A stretch of DNA of 64,000 nt from Pseudomonas sp. PD9R (GCF_019200975.1 NZ_JAHTMR010000009.1:1-64000), one strand, 5' to 3'; shown: positions 27,003 to 36,052, counted from the stretch's first letter. The notes: generated from the sequence alone by a model not told the origin. Numbers and translations: made by a program.

Positions 27003-28613
27003 ATGTTCAAATTTTCTGCCCATGAGTATCCCTACGCGTCACAACGTCAAAGTGTCTTCGCCAAGCGCGGCATGGTCGCCGCCTCACAACCGCTGGCCGC
27101 CGAAGCCGGAATTGAAATCATGCGTCGCGGCGGCAATGCCATCGATGCGGCCATCGCCACGGCCGCCGCGCTGACCGTGGTCGAACCCACCGGCTGCGGC
27201 ATTGGCGGCGACGCCTTTGCGTTGGTCTGGACGCAAAACAAACTGCACGGTTTGAACGCCAACGGCGCTGCCCCGCAGGCGCTGAGCATCGAAGCCGTCA
27301 AAGCGGCCGGCTACGAAAAGATGCCATTGCATGGCTGGACACCGGTGACTGTTCCAGGTTGTCCGTCGGCCTGGGCCGAGCTGTCCCGGCGTTTCGGTCG
27401 TCTGCCTTTCGCGGACCTGTTGCAGCCAGCAATCAGTCTGGCGCGGGATGGTTTTCCCGTGTCGCCGGTGGTCGCGTTGCAGTGGCAAACCGCGCTGGAG
27501 GATTTCACCCCCGATCGCAGCGATGTGCTGGAAAGCTGGTTCGACACCTTCCTGATTGATGGCCGCGCACCCCGCGCCGGTGAACTGTTCCGCAACCCGG
27601 CCCAGGCCCGCACCTTGAGCGAACTGGCAAACACCGGATGCGAGAGCCTCTATCGCGGCGCGCTGGCGCAACGGCTGGACGCGCATTCGCGGGCCACCGG
27701 TGGCTATCTGCGCGCCAGTGATTTGCAGGACTATCGCGCGCAATGGGTCGAGCCGATCAAGGTCAACTACCGCGGTGTCGATGTCTGGGAGATTCCGCCG
27801 AGCGGGCAGGGGCTCGTGGCCTTGATGACGCTGAAGATGCTGGAGGGTTTCGACTTCGATCACCGTGACAGCCAGCAAACCTGGCACCGTCAACTCGAAG
27901 CGATGAAACTCGCCTATAGCGATGGCCTGCACTACATCACTGATCCTGAGCACATGCGGGTCGCGGTGGACGACTTGCTGAGCGATCACTACGCCGCCCA
28001 TCGTCGGGCGCAGATCGGTGAGCAAGCCGTGGCGCCTCAACCGGGTGATCCCCATGCCAGCGGCACGGTGTACCTGGCAACCGCTGATGCGGAAGGCAAC
28101 ATGGTGTCGTTCATCCAGAGCAACTACCACGGGTTCGGCTCCGGTGTGGTGCTGCCCGACAGTGGCATCGCCCTGCAAAACCGTGGCGAAGAGTTCAGCC
28201 TGGATCCCGAGCATGCCAATTGCCTGGCACCCGGCAAGAAGACCTTCCACACCATTATTCCGGGGTTTCTCAGCAAGGATGGTGTGGCCATGGGGCCCTT
28301 CGGCGTGATGGGCGGCTACATGCAACCGCAAGGGCACGTGCAGATGGTCATGAACCTGGTGGATTTCGGACTCAACCCGCAAGCGGCGCTCGACGCTCCA
28401 CGCTGGCAGTGGCTGGGCGGGCTGAAGGTCGGCATCGAGCAGAACGCTTCGCGGGATATGGCCGCCGCATTGGCGCGTCGCGGGCATGAGGTGCAAGTGG
28501 TGTGCGACCTCACCAGCTACGGGCGCGGGCAAATTATCCTGCGCGATCCTGAAACCGGCGTGTTATGCGGGGGGACTGAACCGCGGGCGGATTCGCATAT
28601 CGCGGTGTATTGA
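27003..28613 (+). CDS. ggt: Gamma-glutamyltransferase family protein
   Basis: 536 aa from ATG 27003 (MFKFSAHEYPYASQRQ); no signal peptide, so cytoplasmic. N-terminal nucleophile hydrolase of the GGT family: RRGGNAIDAAIATAAALTVVEP, and SGTVYLATADAEGNMVSFIQSN where Thr355 is the predicted autoprocessing nucleophile, followed by GFGSGVVLPDSGIALQNRG and the GxGG/GPFGVMGG region. It hydrolyses or transfers gamma-glutamyl groups. Linked to an amino-acid importer, which suggests import and cleavage of a gamma-glutamyl compound inside the cell. Confidence 0.88.
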   Translation: MFKFSAHEYPYASQRQSVFAKRGMVAASQPLAAEAGIEIMRRGGNAIDAAIATAAALTVVEPTGCGIGGDAFALVWTQNKLHGLNANGAAPQALSIEAVKAAGYEKMPLHGWTPVTVPGCPSAWAELSRRFGRLPFADLLQPAISLARDGFPVSPVVALQWQTALEDFTPDRSDVLESWFDTFLIDGRAPRAGELFRNPAQARTLSELANTGCESLYRGALAQRLDAHSRATGGYLRASDLQDYRAQWVEPIKVNYRGVDVWEIPPSGQGLVALMTLKMLEGFDFDHRDSQQTWHRQLEAMKLAYSDGLHYITDPEHMRVAVDDLLSDHYAAHRRAQIGEQAVAPQPGDPHASGTVYLATADAEGNMVSFIQSNYHGFGSGVVLPDSGIALQNRGEEFSLDPEHANCLAPGKKTFHTIIPGFLSKDGVAMGPFGVMGGYMQPQGHVQMVMNLVDFGLNPQAALDAPRWQWLGGLKVGIEQNASRDMAAALARRGHEVQVVCDLTSYGRGQIILRDPETGVLCGGTEPRADSHIAVY

Positions 28614-28910
28614 AGTGCTGGTGGGAAGGCGAGGGCGCCGTGCCTTCGCTTGCCTGCTTTAGTAACTTCTTTGGGGGAAATGACTGCGCAATAGGCTGGG
28701 GAAATGAATGAAATCGAGGGGGGCGTCCTCCTTGACGCCGACGCAGCTTAGAGGCTGTGCGATTGATTCTCAAGTGCTATTTGTCGTTAGTTTGGCCCAA
28801 TGATGCCGGGCTACGCTTGCCAGCCAATATTCTTTTGATATCATCCGCGCCATCGAATTTGCGGCACCTAAAGACTTCATTAGCCTGAAGCTATAAGCCA
28901 GAAAACTGGC
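28614..28910. other. Intergenic region 3' of the GGT gene
   Basis: About 300 bp with lower GC and no recognisable gene. It ends at the terminator of the PrrF-like sRNA. No hairpin followed by T run for the GGT gene itself was found. Confidence 0.4.
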
Positions 28911-28939
28911 AAAAAAAAGACCCGGCAAAAAGCCGGGTC
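28911..28939 (-). terminator. Intrinsic terminator of PrrF
   Basis: Minus-strand stem GACCCGGC/GCCGGGTC (28939-28932 with 28926-28919), loop TTTTT, followed by eight T (28918-28911). Confidence 0.93.
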
Positions 28940-29024
28940 AAAAACCGTGATTAGCCTGATGAGGAGATAGTCCAAGGATCCGACCTAAGGTCCCTTGGCC
29001 CATCGACTGATCTCGCGACCAGTT
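28911..29024 (-). ncRNA. prrF: PrrF-type iron-responsive small RNA
   Basis: The minus strand begins AACTGGTCGCGAGATCAG, contains the conserved pairing block TGGACTATCTCCTCATCAGG-CTAATCACGG, and ends with a GACCCGGC-TTTTT-GCCGGGTC hairpin plus eight T. About 114 nt, the size of PrrF. This matches Pseudomonas PrrF, which under iron starvation represses mRNAs of iron-containing enzymes (sodB, sdh, acn and similar) with Hfq. A Fur-like box lies directly upstream at about 29028-29046. Confidence 0.92.
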
Positions 29025-29027
29025 GGT

Positions 29028-29046
29028 GCAATAATAATCATTCTCG
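29028..29046 (-). promoter_or_regulatory. Fur box at the PrrF promoter
   Basis: Minus strand GAGAATGATTATTATTGC matches the Fur 19-mer in its right two hexamers (GAATGATTATTATT) and overlaps the likely -10 region 3-20 bp before the predicted PrrF start. Repression by Fur-Fe2+ is expected. Confidence 0.8.
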
Positions 29047-29117
29047 TTTGCAAGTCAAATGATTTTATCTGCGTGATTGGAAAATTCTTTCCAGTCCTCT
29101 GTTTAAATACCTTCGCC

Positions 29118-29459
29118 TCACCCGTTCTGATGGCCCTCCAGGGACCGATCTACCATGGCTTTAGCCATATCGATCATATGCACCGTCGAAAACGCCAGAT
29201 CCCGGCTCGCACCCTGCAAGTGGTTGGCTGATTCGTGCGCCGTAGCTGCAGCACAACGCAGTAGATCCGACGCATGAACCAGTGCCTCTTCACAGCTGAT
29301 ATTTCGGTTCACATCAAAGAAACGCTCCTCGACGCCTTCCTCTGAAACAGCTGGTTTCAAGTAGTAGTCCAACGCGCGCTGCGCAGCGGCAGAGCCTTGA
29401 GGCGAGGTGAGGGACGTGTCGATTTGCATGTCAGGCAAGTCATTGACGGGTTGGTTCAT
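29118..29459 (-). CDS. DUF3077-like small protein
   Basis: 113 aa acidic cytoplasmic protein with no signal or TM. I recognise it only as resembling the DUF3077 family common in Pseudomonas: central ISCEEALVHASDLLRCAAATAHESA and helical C-terminus. No catalytic motif. It is divergent from the repressor at 29589 and upstream of PrrF on the same strand, so it might be controlled by that repressor. Function unknown. Confidence 0.65.
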   Translation of the reverse strand: MNQPVNDLPDMQIDTSLTSPQGSAAAQRALDYYLKPAVSEEGVEERFFDVNRNISCEEALVHASDLLRCAAATAHESANHLQGASRDLAFSTVHMIDMAKAMVDRSLEGHQNG

Positions 29460-29588
29460 GGTGATGGCAAGCTCCGTGATAGATTCAGATCCGTGAATTC
29501 ATCCTAGTACGATCTGTATTTGTGACCATAAATTAAATACTACAATTTGTGTTTTGATGGCCGGAGTCGCCCACGTATCGTGCCGCAC

Positions 29589-30227
29589 ATGGATAAATGG
29601 ATTGAATTGGTCAAGGCCAAGATGAGTGAACTCAAAGTCACTCAAGAGATACTCGCCGAGCGCCTCGGGATGTCCCAGGGCGGCATCGGGCATTGGCTGA
29701 CAAAACGCCGGCAACCCGGCATCGACGACATGAATCGTGTCTTGCACGCGCTGGGTCTGGGATTTCTGGAAGTGGCGCTGGTGATCCGGGAGCCACTGGA
29801 CTCACAGGACGATGAAATTTCGCTGACGCAAAAGTACAACCCGTACTTCCGCTACCCGGTCAGTGACTGGCGGGAAACCAGCGAAGTGCGTGATGGCGAA
29901 CAGGCCCAGTACCGTTTCGAATTGTCCGATTACCATGCACAAGGCGCGGCATTCTGGTTGACGGTCGCAGGTGATGCGATGACCGCACCCACGGGTCTCA
30001 GCATCGCCGAAGGCATGCTGATTCTGGTGGACCCCGACGTGGAGGCGGAGCCAGGCAAGCTGGTGATTGCGCAATGGCCCAGCAGCAGCGAGGCGATTTT
30101 TCGCAAGCTGATCGAAGAAGGCGGGCAGCGTTACCTGGTCCCGCTTAATCCGACGTACCCGAAAGCCCTTTTCACCGAAGAGTGCCGAATCATCGGCGTG
30201 GTGGTTCAGGCAACAGCCAAGTTTTAA
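29589..30227 (+). CDS. CI/LexA-like repressor with inactive S24 domain
   Basis: 212 aa from ATG 29589 (MDKWIELVKAKM). Cro/CI HTH at about 12-58 (VTQEILAERLGMSQGGIGHWLTKRRQPG) and a C-terminal S24 peptidase-like domain (100-212) similar to lambda CI: AEGMLILVDPDVEAEPG and YLVPLNPTYPKALF. Aligned with lambda CI, catalytic Ser149 is Ala130 (GDAM) and Lys192 is Arg172 (IFRK), and no Ala-Gly cleavage site is seen in the linker. It is therefore predicted not to self-cleave in the SOS response. No phage genes around it. Confidence 0.8.
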   Translation: MDKWIELVKAKMSELKVTQEILAERLGMSQGGIGHWLTKRRQPGIDDMNRVLHALGLGFLEVALVIREPLDSQDDEISLTQKYNPYFRYPVSDWRETSEVRDGEQAQYRFELSDYHAQGAAFWLTVAGDAMTAPTGLSIAEGMLILVDPDVEAEPGKLVIAQWPSSSEAIFRKLIEEGGQRYLVPLNPTYPKALFTEECRIIGVVVQATAKF

Positions 30228-30266
30228 TCAGATCGGTCCTCGCATGGCGTAGGACCGATCCTCTTT

Positions 30267-32222
30267 TCACGCTTCTTCCAGTTCGACCAGCGCACTGCCT
30301 TCGCTGACCATTTCGCCTTCCTGGCAATACAGCGCCTTGATCACCCCTGCGTGTGGTGCTCGGATACTGTGCTCCATCTTCATCGCTTCCAGCACCACCA
30401 GTTGCGCTCCGGCTTCAACCGCTTGACCGGCCTCTACCAGCACACGAACGATGCTTCCGTTCATCGGTGCGGTCAGCCCGCCCTGATGGCTGTGGCTGGC
30501 TTCGACAGCACTGATCGGGTCGTAGGACTCGATGCGGCGCAGTTCACCCTCCCATTGCAGGTACACCCCTGCGCCACGGCGGATCGCCCGATGCTGGCGG
30601 CGTACACCGTCGTGCTCGGTCAGCAATTGCTCGCCCTTGAGTTGCGCGGTTTGGATGTTGAGGTTGCCCAATGTCAGCGCCCTGTCTTGCCCTTCGCAGC
30701 TCAAATGCAGAGTGATTTCTGTCGGCAGTCCCGCCCGGAAACCGTTGCTGTTGGCCCATGGCGAGCTCAGGTCATCGGCGCGAAATGAATGAGGCTGGCT
30801 CTGGGCAAACGCCTGGGCGGCGGCTTGCCAGAATTCATCGCTCAGTGCGGCAGGCGGTGGCAGCAGTTGTTCCTGATAACGCGGAATGAACCCGGTATCC
30901 AGTTCGGCTGCGGCAAATGCCGGGTGGCCGATGATTCGGCGCAGGAAATTGATATTGGTCTTGAGCCCGCCAATCGCAAATTCATCGAGCATGCTCAACA
31001 ATCGCAAGCGCGCCTGTTCACGGTCTTCGCCCCAGGCGATCAGTTTGCCGAGCATCGGGTCGTAGAACGGCGAAATGTCGTCGCCTTCTTCGACGCCACT
31101 GTCCACTCGACGGCCCGGACCTTGTGCGGATTCGCGATACAACTCCAGGCGCCCGGTTGCAGGCAGAAAATCATTGCCCGGGTCTTCGGCATACAGCCGC
31201 ACTTCAATGGCATGGCCGATCAGCGGAACCTGTTCCTGAGTCATCGGCAGGGCTTCACCACGCGCCACACGAATCTGCCAGGCCACCAGGTCGAGGCCGG
31301 TAATGGCTTCGGTGACGGGGTGCTCGACTTGCAGACGCGTGTTCATCTCCATGAAGAAGAACTCGCCGCGCGCGTCCAGCAAGAATTCCACAGTGCCAGC
31401 ACCGACGTAACCGATGGCTTGCGCCGAACGCACTGCCGCTTCACCCATGGCGCGGCGCAATTGCGGACTAAGGCCTGGTGCGGGTGCCTCTTCGACGACT
31501 TTTTGGTGTCGACGCTGGATGGAGCAGTCACGTTCGTTGAGATACAGGCAGTTGCCATGCTGGTCGGCGAACACCTGGATTTCCACGTGGCGTGGTTGGA
31601 GCAGGTACTTCTCCACCAGCATCCGCGAATCGCCGAACGACGACAGTGCTTCACGCTGGGCCGAGGCCAGGGCTTCGGCCAGTTGGCTGACGTCCTCGAC
31701 CACTTTCATGCCTTTACCGCCACCACCGGCGGTAGCCTTGAGCAGCACCGGGTAGCCGATGCGTTCGCAGGCAGCGCGGAAGGTGTCCAGGTCTTGCGCC
31801 TCGCCGTGATAACCAGGCACCAGCGGCACGCCAGCGGTTTCCATCAAGGCCTTGGCCGCGGATTTGCTGCCCATGGCGTCGATGGCCGAGGCGGGCGGGC
31901 CGAGGAAAATCAGACCGGCCGCTTCGATCGCACGGGCGAACCCGGCGTTCTCCGACAAAAAGCCATAACCGGGGTGGATTGCCTGAGCACCGCTGGCCTT
32001 GGCGGCGGCGATCAGTTTGTCGATTTGCAGGTAGCTCTCGGCAGCTTTGCTGCCACCCAGGTCGACGCGAATGTCGGCTTCGCGGCTGTGGCGAGCATCA
32101 CGGTCGGTGGCGCTGTGTACGGCCACAGTGGTCAGGCCCAGAGCCTTGGCGGTACGCATCACCCGGCAAGCGATTTCGCCGCGGTTGGCCACCAGCAGGG
32201 TAGTGAGGACAGGTGCGCTCAT
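30267..32222 (-). CDS. liuD: Methylcrotonyl-CoA carboxylase biotin-containing subunit
   Basis: 651 aa from ATG 32222, whose A is the last base of the liuC stop (TGATG). Biotin carboxylase domain (1-450; VANRGEIACRVMRTAKALGL, GGGGKGMKVVED, MNTRLQVEHPVTE) and C-terminal biotinyl domain with the LEAMKMEHSI motif. With LiuB it forms the 3-methylcrotonyl-CoA carboxylase of leucine catabolism. Last gene of the liuABCD operon. Longer upstream readings are out of operon logic. Confidence 0.94.
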   Translation of the reverse strand: MSAPVLTTLLVANRGEIACRVMRTAKALGLTTVAVHSATDRDARHSREADIRVDLGGSKAAESYLQIDKLIAAAKASGAQAIHPGYGFLSENAGFARAIEAAGLIFLGPPASAIDAMGSKSAAKALMETAGVPLVPGYHGEAQDLDTFRAACERIGYPVLLKATAGGGGKGMKVVEDVSQLAEALASAQREALSSFGDSRMLVEKYLLQPRHVEIQVFADQHGNCLYLNERDCSIQRRHQKVVEEAPAPGLSPQLRRAMGEAAVRSAQAIGYVGAGTVEFLLDARGEFFFMEMNTRLQVEHPVTEAITGLDLVAWQIRVARGEALPMTQEQVPLIGHAIEVRLYAEDPGNDFLPATGRLELYRESAQGPGRRVDSGVEEGDDISPFYDPMLGKLIAWGEDREQARLRLLSMLDEFAIGGLKTNINFLRRIIGHPAFAAAELDTGFIPRYQEQLLPPPAALSDEFWQAAAQAFAQSQPHSFRADDLSSPWANSNGFRAGLPTEITLHLSCEGQDRALTLGNLNIQTAQLKGEQLLTEHDGVRRQHRAIRRGAGVYLQWEGELRRIESYDPISAVEASHSHQGGLTAPMNGSIVRVLVEAGQAVEAGAQLVVLEAMKMEHSIRAPHAGVIKALYCQEGEMVSEGSALVELEEA

Positions 32223-33037
32223 CAACGCGGCTCCTTGGTGGTGGTTTCGTCCTGCCAGCTCGGCGGACGTTTTTGCAGAAAAGCGCGCAGGCCTTCCTGG
32301 CCCTCGGGACTGACACGGATTCGCGCGATGGCATTTTCGGTGTAGCGACGCAGTGACGGCGTCAGCGAGCCGTCGCCGACTTCGCGCAGCAGGTCCTTGC
32401 TGGCACGCATGGCGGCGGGGCTGTTGAGCAGCAGGTTGTCGATCCACTGTTCGACGTTCTGTTCCAGCTCAGAGGAAGGATAACTCTCCGACAACAAACC
32501 GATTTCCCGAGCCCGTTGTCCGCCGAAACGTTCAGCGGTCAAGGCATAACGCCGTGCCGCGCGTTCGCCAATGGCTTGCACCACGAACGGGCTGATCACG
32601 GCCGGCGCCAGGCCGATGCGCACTTCCGACAGGCAGAATTGTGCTTCATCGGCACCAATGGCCATGTCGCAGCAACTGATCAGGCCCAAGGCACCACCGA
32701 AGGCTGCACCTTGCACCACTGCCAGGGTCGGAACTTTCAGTTTGGCGAGGTTGTACATCAACTCCGCCAGTTCCCGAGCGTCGTCGAGGTTGGTGTGGTA
32801 ATCGAGTTCGGCCGATTGCTGCATCCAGGCCAGGTCGGCACCGGCACTGAAATGTTTACCGCGGCCGCGCACCAACAGGAAACGCAGGCTGGCATCGCTC
32901 GCCACCTTGTCCATCGCGATGATCAGTTCACGGATCATCTCGGCGTTGAACGCATTGTTCTTTTCTTCGCGGCTTAGCCACAGGGTCGCAAAACCACGCG
33001 GGTCGGTCTGCAGTTCGAGGGTGTTGAAGTCGCTCAT
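32222..33037 (-). CDS. liuC: Methylglutaconyl-CoA hydratase
   Basis: 271 aa from ATG 33037 (MSDFNTLELQTDP). Enoyl-CoA hydratase/crotonase fold with the AxFSAGADLAWM oxyanion-hole motif, GAAFGGALGLISCCD and EVRIGLAPAVISPFV catalytic region. Converts 3-methylglutaconyl-CoA to HMG-CoA, the step between LiuBD and LiuE. A REP pair lies upstream of its start, between it and liuB. Confidence 0.92.
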   Translation of the reverse strand: MSDFNTLELQTDPRGFATLWLSREEKNNAFNAEMIRELIIAMDKVASDASLRFLLVRGRGKHFSAGADLAWMQQSAELDYHTNLDDARELAELMYNLAKLKVPTLAVVQGAAFGGALGLISCCDMAIGADEAQFCLSEVRIGLAPAVISPFVVQAIGERAARRYALTAERFGGQRAREIGLLSESYPSSELEQNVEQWIDNLLLNSPAAMRASKDLLREVGDGSLTPSLRRYTENAIARIRVSPEGQEGLRAFLQKRPPSWQDETTTKEPR

Positions 33038-33058
33038 GTTCGTCCGTCTCCACGGTCT

Positions 33059-33146
33059 CTGTAGGAGCGAGCTTGCTCGCGATTGCGGTGTGTCAAATGA
33101 CCATGATGGGGACTGACACTCCATCGCGAGCAAGCTCGCTCCTGCA
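33059..33146. repeat. REP-like inverted pair between liuB and liuC
   Basis: CTGTAGGAGCGAGCTTGCTCGCGATTG faces CCATCGCGAGCAAGCTCGCTCCTGC. Second REP family, inside the operon, 7 bp before the liuB stop. Confidence 0.8.
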
Positions 33147-33152
33147 AGAAAA

Positions 33153-34760
33153 TCACATCCGGAACACGCCGAAGCGGCTCGGTTCGATTGGCGCATTCAG
33201 CGACGCCGACAAGGCCAGGCCCAAGACATCGCGGGTCTGTGCCGGGTCGATGACACCGTCGTCCCACAAGCGCGCACTGGAATAGTAGGGGTGGCCCTGT
33301 TCTTCGTACTGGTCGAGGATCGGTTGCTTGATGTCGGCTTCCTGCTCGGCGCTGAAACCCTGGCCACTGCGCTCGGCCTGCTCGCGCTTGACCTGCACCA
33401 GCACACCAGCAGCTTGTTCGGCGCCCATCACGCCGATGCGCGCGTTCGGCCACATCCACAGGAAACGTGGGTCGTAAGCCCGGCCGCACATGCCGTAGTT
33501 ACCGGCGCCGAAGCTACCGCCGATGATCACGGTGAATTTCGGCACCTTGGCGCACGCTACGGCGGTCACCAGTTTCGCGCCGTGCTTGGCAATGCCGCCG
33601 GCCTCGTATTTCTGGCCGACCATGAAACCGGTGATGTTTTGCAGGAACAGCAACGGGATGCCGCGCTGACAGGCCAGTTCAATGAAATGCGCGCCTTTCT
33701 GCGCGGCTTCGGCGAAGAGGATGCCGTTATTGGCGAGGATCGCGATCGGGTAACCGTGCAGGTAGGAAAAGCCGCATACCAGCGTAGTTCCGAACAAGGC
33801 TTTGAATTCGTCGAACACCGAACCGTCCACCAGCCGTGCGATGACTTCGCGCACGTCAAACGGTTGCTTGGCATCGGCCGGGACCACGCCGTACAGCTCG
33901 TCGCTGTTGTACAGAGGGGCGATGGGCGTGCGTTGCTGCAGTTCGCCAAGCTTGCGCCAGTTGAGGTTGGCGACACTGCGTCGAGCAATGGCCAGGGCGT
34001 GTTCATCGCTCTCGGCGTAGTGGTCGGCCACCCCGGAAATCTTGCAGTGCACATCGGCCCCACCGAGATCTTCGGCGCTGACCACTTCACCAGTCGCCGC
34101 TTTTACCAGCGGCGGGCCGGCCAGGAAGATGGTCGCTTGCTCGCGAACCATGATCGCTTCGTCGGCCATCGCCGGGACATAAGCGCCGCCAGCGGTGCAA
34201 GAGCCCATGACCACGGCAATCTGCGGGATGCCCATGGCGCTCATGTTGGCCTGGTTGAAGAAGATTCGACCGAAGTGCTCACGGTCCGGAAACACTTCGT
34301 CCTGACGCGGCAGGTTGGCGCCGCCGGAGTCCACCAGATAAATACACGGCAGGCGATTCTGCTGGGCGATGGTCTGGGCACGCAGGTGCTTTTTCACGGT
34401 CAGCGGGTAGTACGAACCACCTTTCACCGTGGCGTCGTTGGCGACGATCATGCATTCGACGCCTTCGACACGGCCGATCCCGGCAATCACACCAGCGGCC
34501 GGCACGTCTTCGCCGTACACCTCGTAGGCCGCCAATTGGCTGATTTCGAGAAACGGCGAGCCTGGATCGAGCAGACGATTGATGCGCTCGCGCGGCAGCA
34601 ATTTACCGCGCGAAGTGTGGCGTTCTTGCGCCTTAGGACCGCCACCTTGCGCCACTTGGGCGAGCAGAGTGTGCAGGGCGTCGACCTGTTTGAGCATCGC
34701 CGCACTGTTGGCGGCGAACTCCGCCGAACGAGGGTTGAGCTGGGTATGCAGGATAGCCAT
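33153..34760 (-). CDS. liuB: Methylcrotonyl-CoA carboxylase carboxyltransferase subunit
   Basis: 535 aa, carboxyltransferase of the ACCD/PCCB/MCCB type: MIVANDATVKGGSYYPLTVKKHLRAQTIA, GGANLPRQDEVFPDREHFGR, IGGSFGAGNYGMCGRAY and the ARIGVMGAEQAAGVL C-terminal CoA-binding region typical of MccB. Carboxylates 3-methylcrotonyl-CoA with LiuD. Starts 12 bp after liuA in transcription order. Confidence 0.95.
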   Translation of the reverse strand: MAILHTQLNPRSAEFAANSAAMLKQVDALHTLLAQVAQGGGPKAQERHTSRGKLLPRERINRLLDPGSPFLEISQLAAYEVYGEDVPAAGVIAGIGRVEGVECMIVANDATVKGGSYYPLTVKKHLRAQTIAQQNRLPCIYLVDSGGANLPRQDEVFPDREHFGRIFFNQANMSAMGIPQIAVVMGSCTAGGAYVPAMADEAIMVREQATIFLAGPPLVKAATGEVVSAEDLGGADVHCKISGVADHYAESDEHALAIARRSVANLNWRKLGELQQRTPIAPLYNSDELYGVVPADAKQPFDVREVIARLVDGSVFDEFKALFGTTLVCGFSYLHGYPIAILANNGILFAEAAQKGAHFIELACQRGIPLLFLQNITGFMVGQKYEAGGIAKHGAKLVTAVACAKVPKFTVIIGGSFGAGNYGMCGRAYDPRFLWMWPNARIGVMGAEQAAGVLVQVKREQAERSGQGFSAEQEADIKQPILDQYEEQGHPYYSSARLWDDGVIDPAQTRDVLGLALSASLNAPIEPSRFGVFRM

Positions 34761-34772
34761 GGACAGCTCCGT

Positions 34773-35936
34773 TTAGCGGGTTTCGTTGAACAGTTCGCGA
34801 CCGATGAGCATGCGACGGATCTCACTGGTGCCGGCGCCGATTTCGTACAGCTTGGCGTCTCGCAGCAGACGACCAGCCGGGAATTCGTTGATGTAGCCAT
34901 TGCCACCGAGAATCTGGATCGCGTCGAGGGCCATTTGCGTGGCGCGTTCGGCGCTGTAGAGGATCACGCCAGCGGCGTCCTTGCGTGTGGTCTCGCCGCG
35001 CTCGCATGCCTGGGCAACCGCGTACAGGTAGGCGCGGCTGGCATTGAGTTGGGTGTACATGTCAGCGACTTTGCCCTGGATCAGCTGGAATTCGCCGATG
35101 CTTTGGCCGAACTGTTTGCGGTCATGGATGTACGGCACGATCAAGTCCATGCAGGCCTGCATGATCCCCGTCGGGCCGCCCGAAAGCACAACGCGCTCGT
35201 AGTCGAGGCCGCTCATCAGGACTTTCACGCCGCCGTTGAGCACGCCGAGAATGTTTTCTTCCGGTACTTCAACGTCATCGAAAAACAGCTCGCAAGTGTT
35301 CGAGCCGCGCATGCCGAGCTTGTCGAATTTGTTGCTGCGGCTGAAGCCTTTCCAGTCGCGCTCGACAATGAACGCGGTGATACCGTGTGGGCCTTTTTCC
35401 AGGTCGGTCTTGGCGTAGATCACGTAGGTGTTGGCGTCCGGGCCGTTGGTGATCCAGGTCTTGCTGCCATTGAGCACGTAGCGATCGCCACGCTTGTCGG
35501 CCCGCAGCTTCATCGATACCACGTCGGAACCGGCATTCGGCTCGCTCATGGCCAAGGCGCCGATATGCTCGCCACTGATCAGCTTCGGCAGGTATTTGGT
35601 TTTTTGCTCGTGATTGCCGTTGCGGTTGATCTGGTTGACGCAGAGGTTGGAGTGCGCGCCGTAGGACAGGGCCACCGAAGCCGAGCCACGACTGATTTCT
35701 TCCATGGCTACAACGTGGGCCAGATAACCCAGGCCCGCGCCGCCGTACTCTTCCGGGACAGTGACACCCAGCAGGCCCATGTCGCCGAATTTGCGCCACA
35801 GGTCGGCGGGGAAGAGGTTATCGATGTCGATTTGAGCGGCGCGCGGGGCGATCTCTTTGGCGACGAAGGACTGAACCTGATCGCGCAACATGTCGATGGT
35901 TTCACCGAGGGCAAAGTTCAGGGATGGGTAGCTCAT
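34773..35936 (-). CDS. liuA: Isovaleryl-CoA dehydrogenase
   Basis: 387 aa FAD acyl-CoA dehydrogenase. The catalytic glutamate lies in LDYERVVLSGGPTGIMQACMD, the position used by isovaleryl-CoA dehydrogenases (Glu254 in the human enzyme) rather than the usual C-terminal one. Standard motifs ALAMSEPNAGSDVVSM and GNGYINEFPAGRLLRDAK. First step of the isovaleryl-CoA branch of leucine catabolism. First gene of liuABCD, preceded by two LiuR-like palindromes. Confidence 0.95.
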   Translation of the reverse strand: MSYPSLNFALGETIDMLRDQVQSFVAKEIAPRAAQIDIDNLFPADLWRKFGDMGLLGVTVPEEYGGAGLGYLAHVVAMEEISRGSASVALSYGAHSNLCVNQINRNGNHEQKTKYLPKLISGEHIGALAMSEPNAGSDVVSMKLRADKRGDRYVLNGSKTWITNGPDANTYVIYAKTDLEKGPHGITAFIVERDWKGFSRSNKFDKLGMRGSNTCELFFDDVEVPEENILGVLNGGVKVLMSGLDYERVVLSGGPTGIMQACMDLIVPYIHDRKQFGQSIGEFQLIQGKVADMYTQLNASRAYLYAVAQACERGETTRKDAAGVILYSAERATQMALDAIQILGGNGYINEFPAGRLLRDAKLYEIGAGTSEIRRMLIGRELFNETR

Positions 35937-35994
35937 GGGTCACCTTTTGGCTTTTTTTGTAGGGGTGGGGAGGGCAGTGATTCAACTCTCACCT

Positions 35995-36008
35995 TTACGT
36001 TAACGTAA
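35995..36008. promoter_or_regulatory. LiuR-type operator, site 1
   Basis: Perfect 14 bp palindrome TTACGTTAACGTAA, 59 bp before liuA. MerR-family LiuR is known to bind ACGTnnACGT-like palindromes upstream of leucine-catabolic genes. A second copy is 29 bp away, and a third stands before liuR. Confidence 0.8.
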
Positions 36009-36036
36009 GCCTGTGACGAATGGCTGTCAATCACCC

Positions 36037-36052
36037 TTTACGTTAACGTCAA
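36037..36052. promoter_or_regulatory. LiuR-type operator, site 2
   Basis: TTTACGTTAACGTCAA, sharing the TTxACGTTAACGTxAA core with site 1 and, in the right half, GTCAA with the site at 40079. It may serve the divergent acyl-CoA ligase gene as well as liuA. Confidence 0.8.

Noticed and set aside
29589..30227. Sign of a prophage or pyocin locus
   Set aside because: Only a lone repressor-like gene is present; neighbours are chromosomal (PrrF, liu genes) and no structural or lysis genes follow.
33291..36008. A 905-codon open frame on the plus strand opposite liuB and liuA
   Set aside because: It lies exactly antisense to two well-conserved genes, has no recognisable domain and reflects the GC-rich third positions of liuBA.
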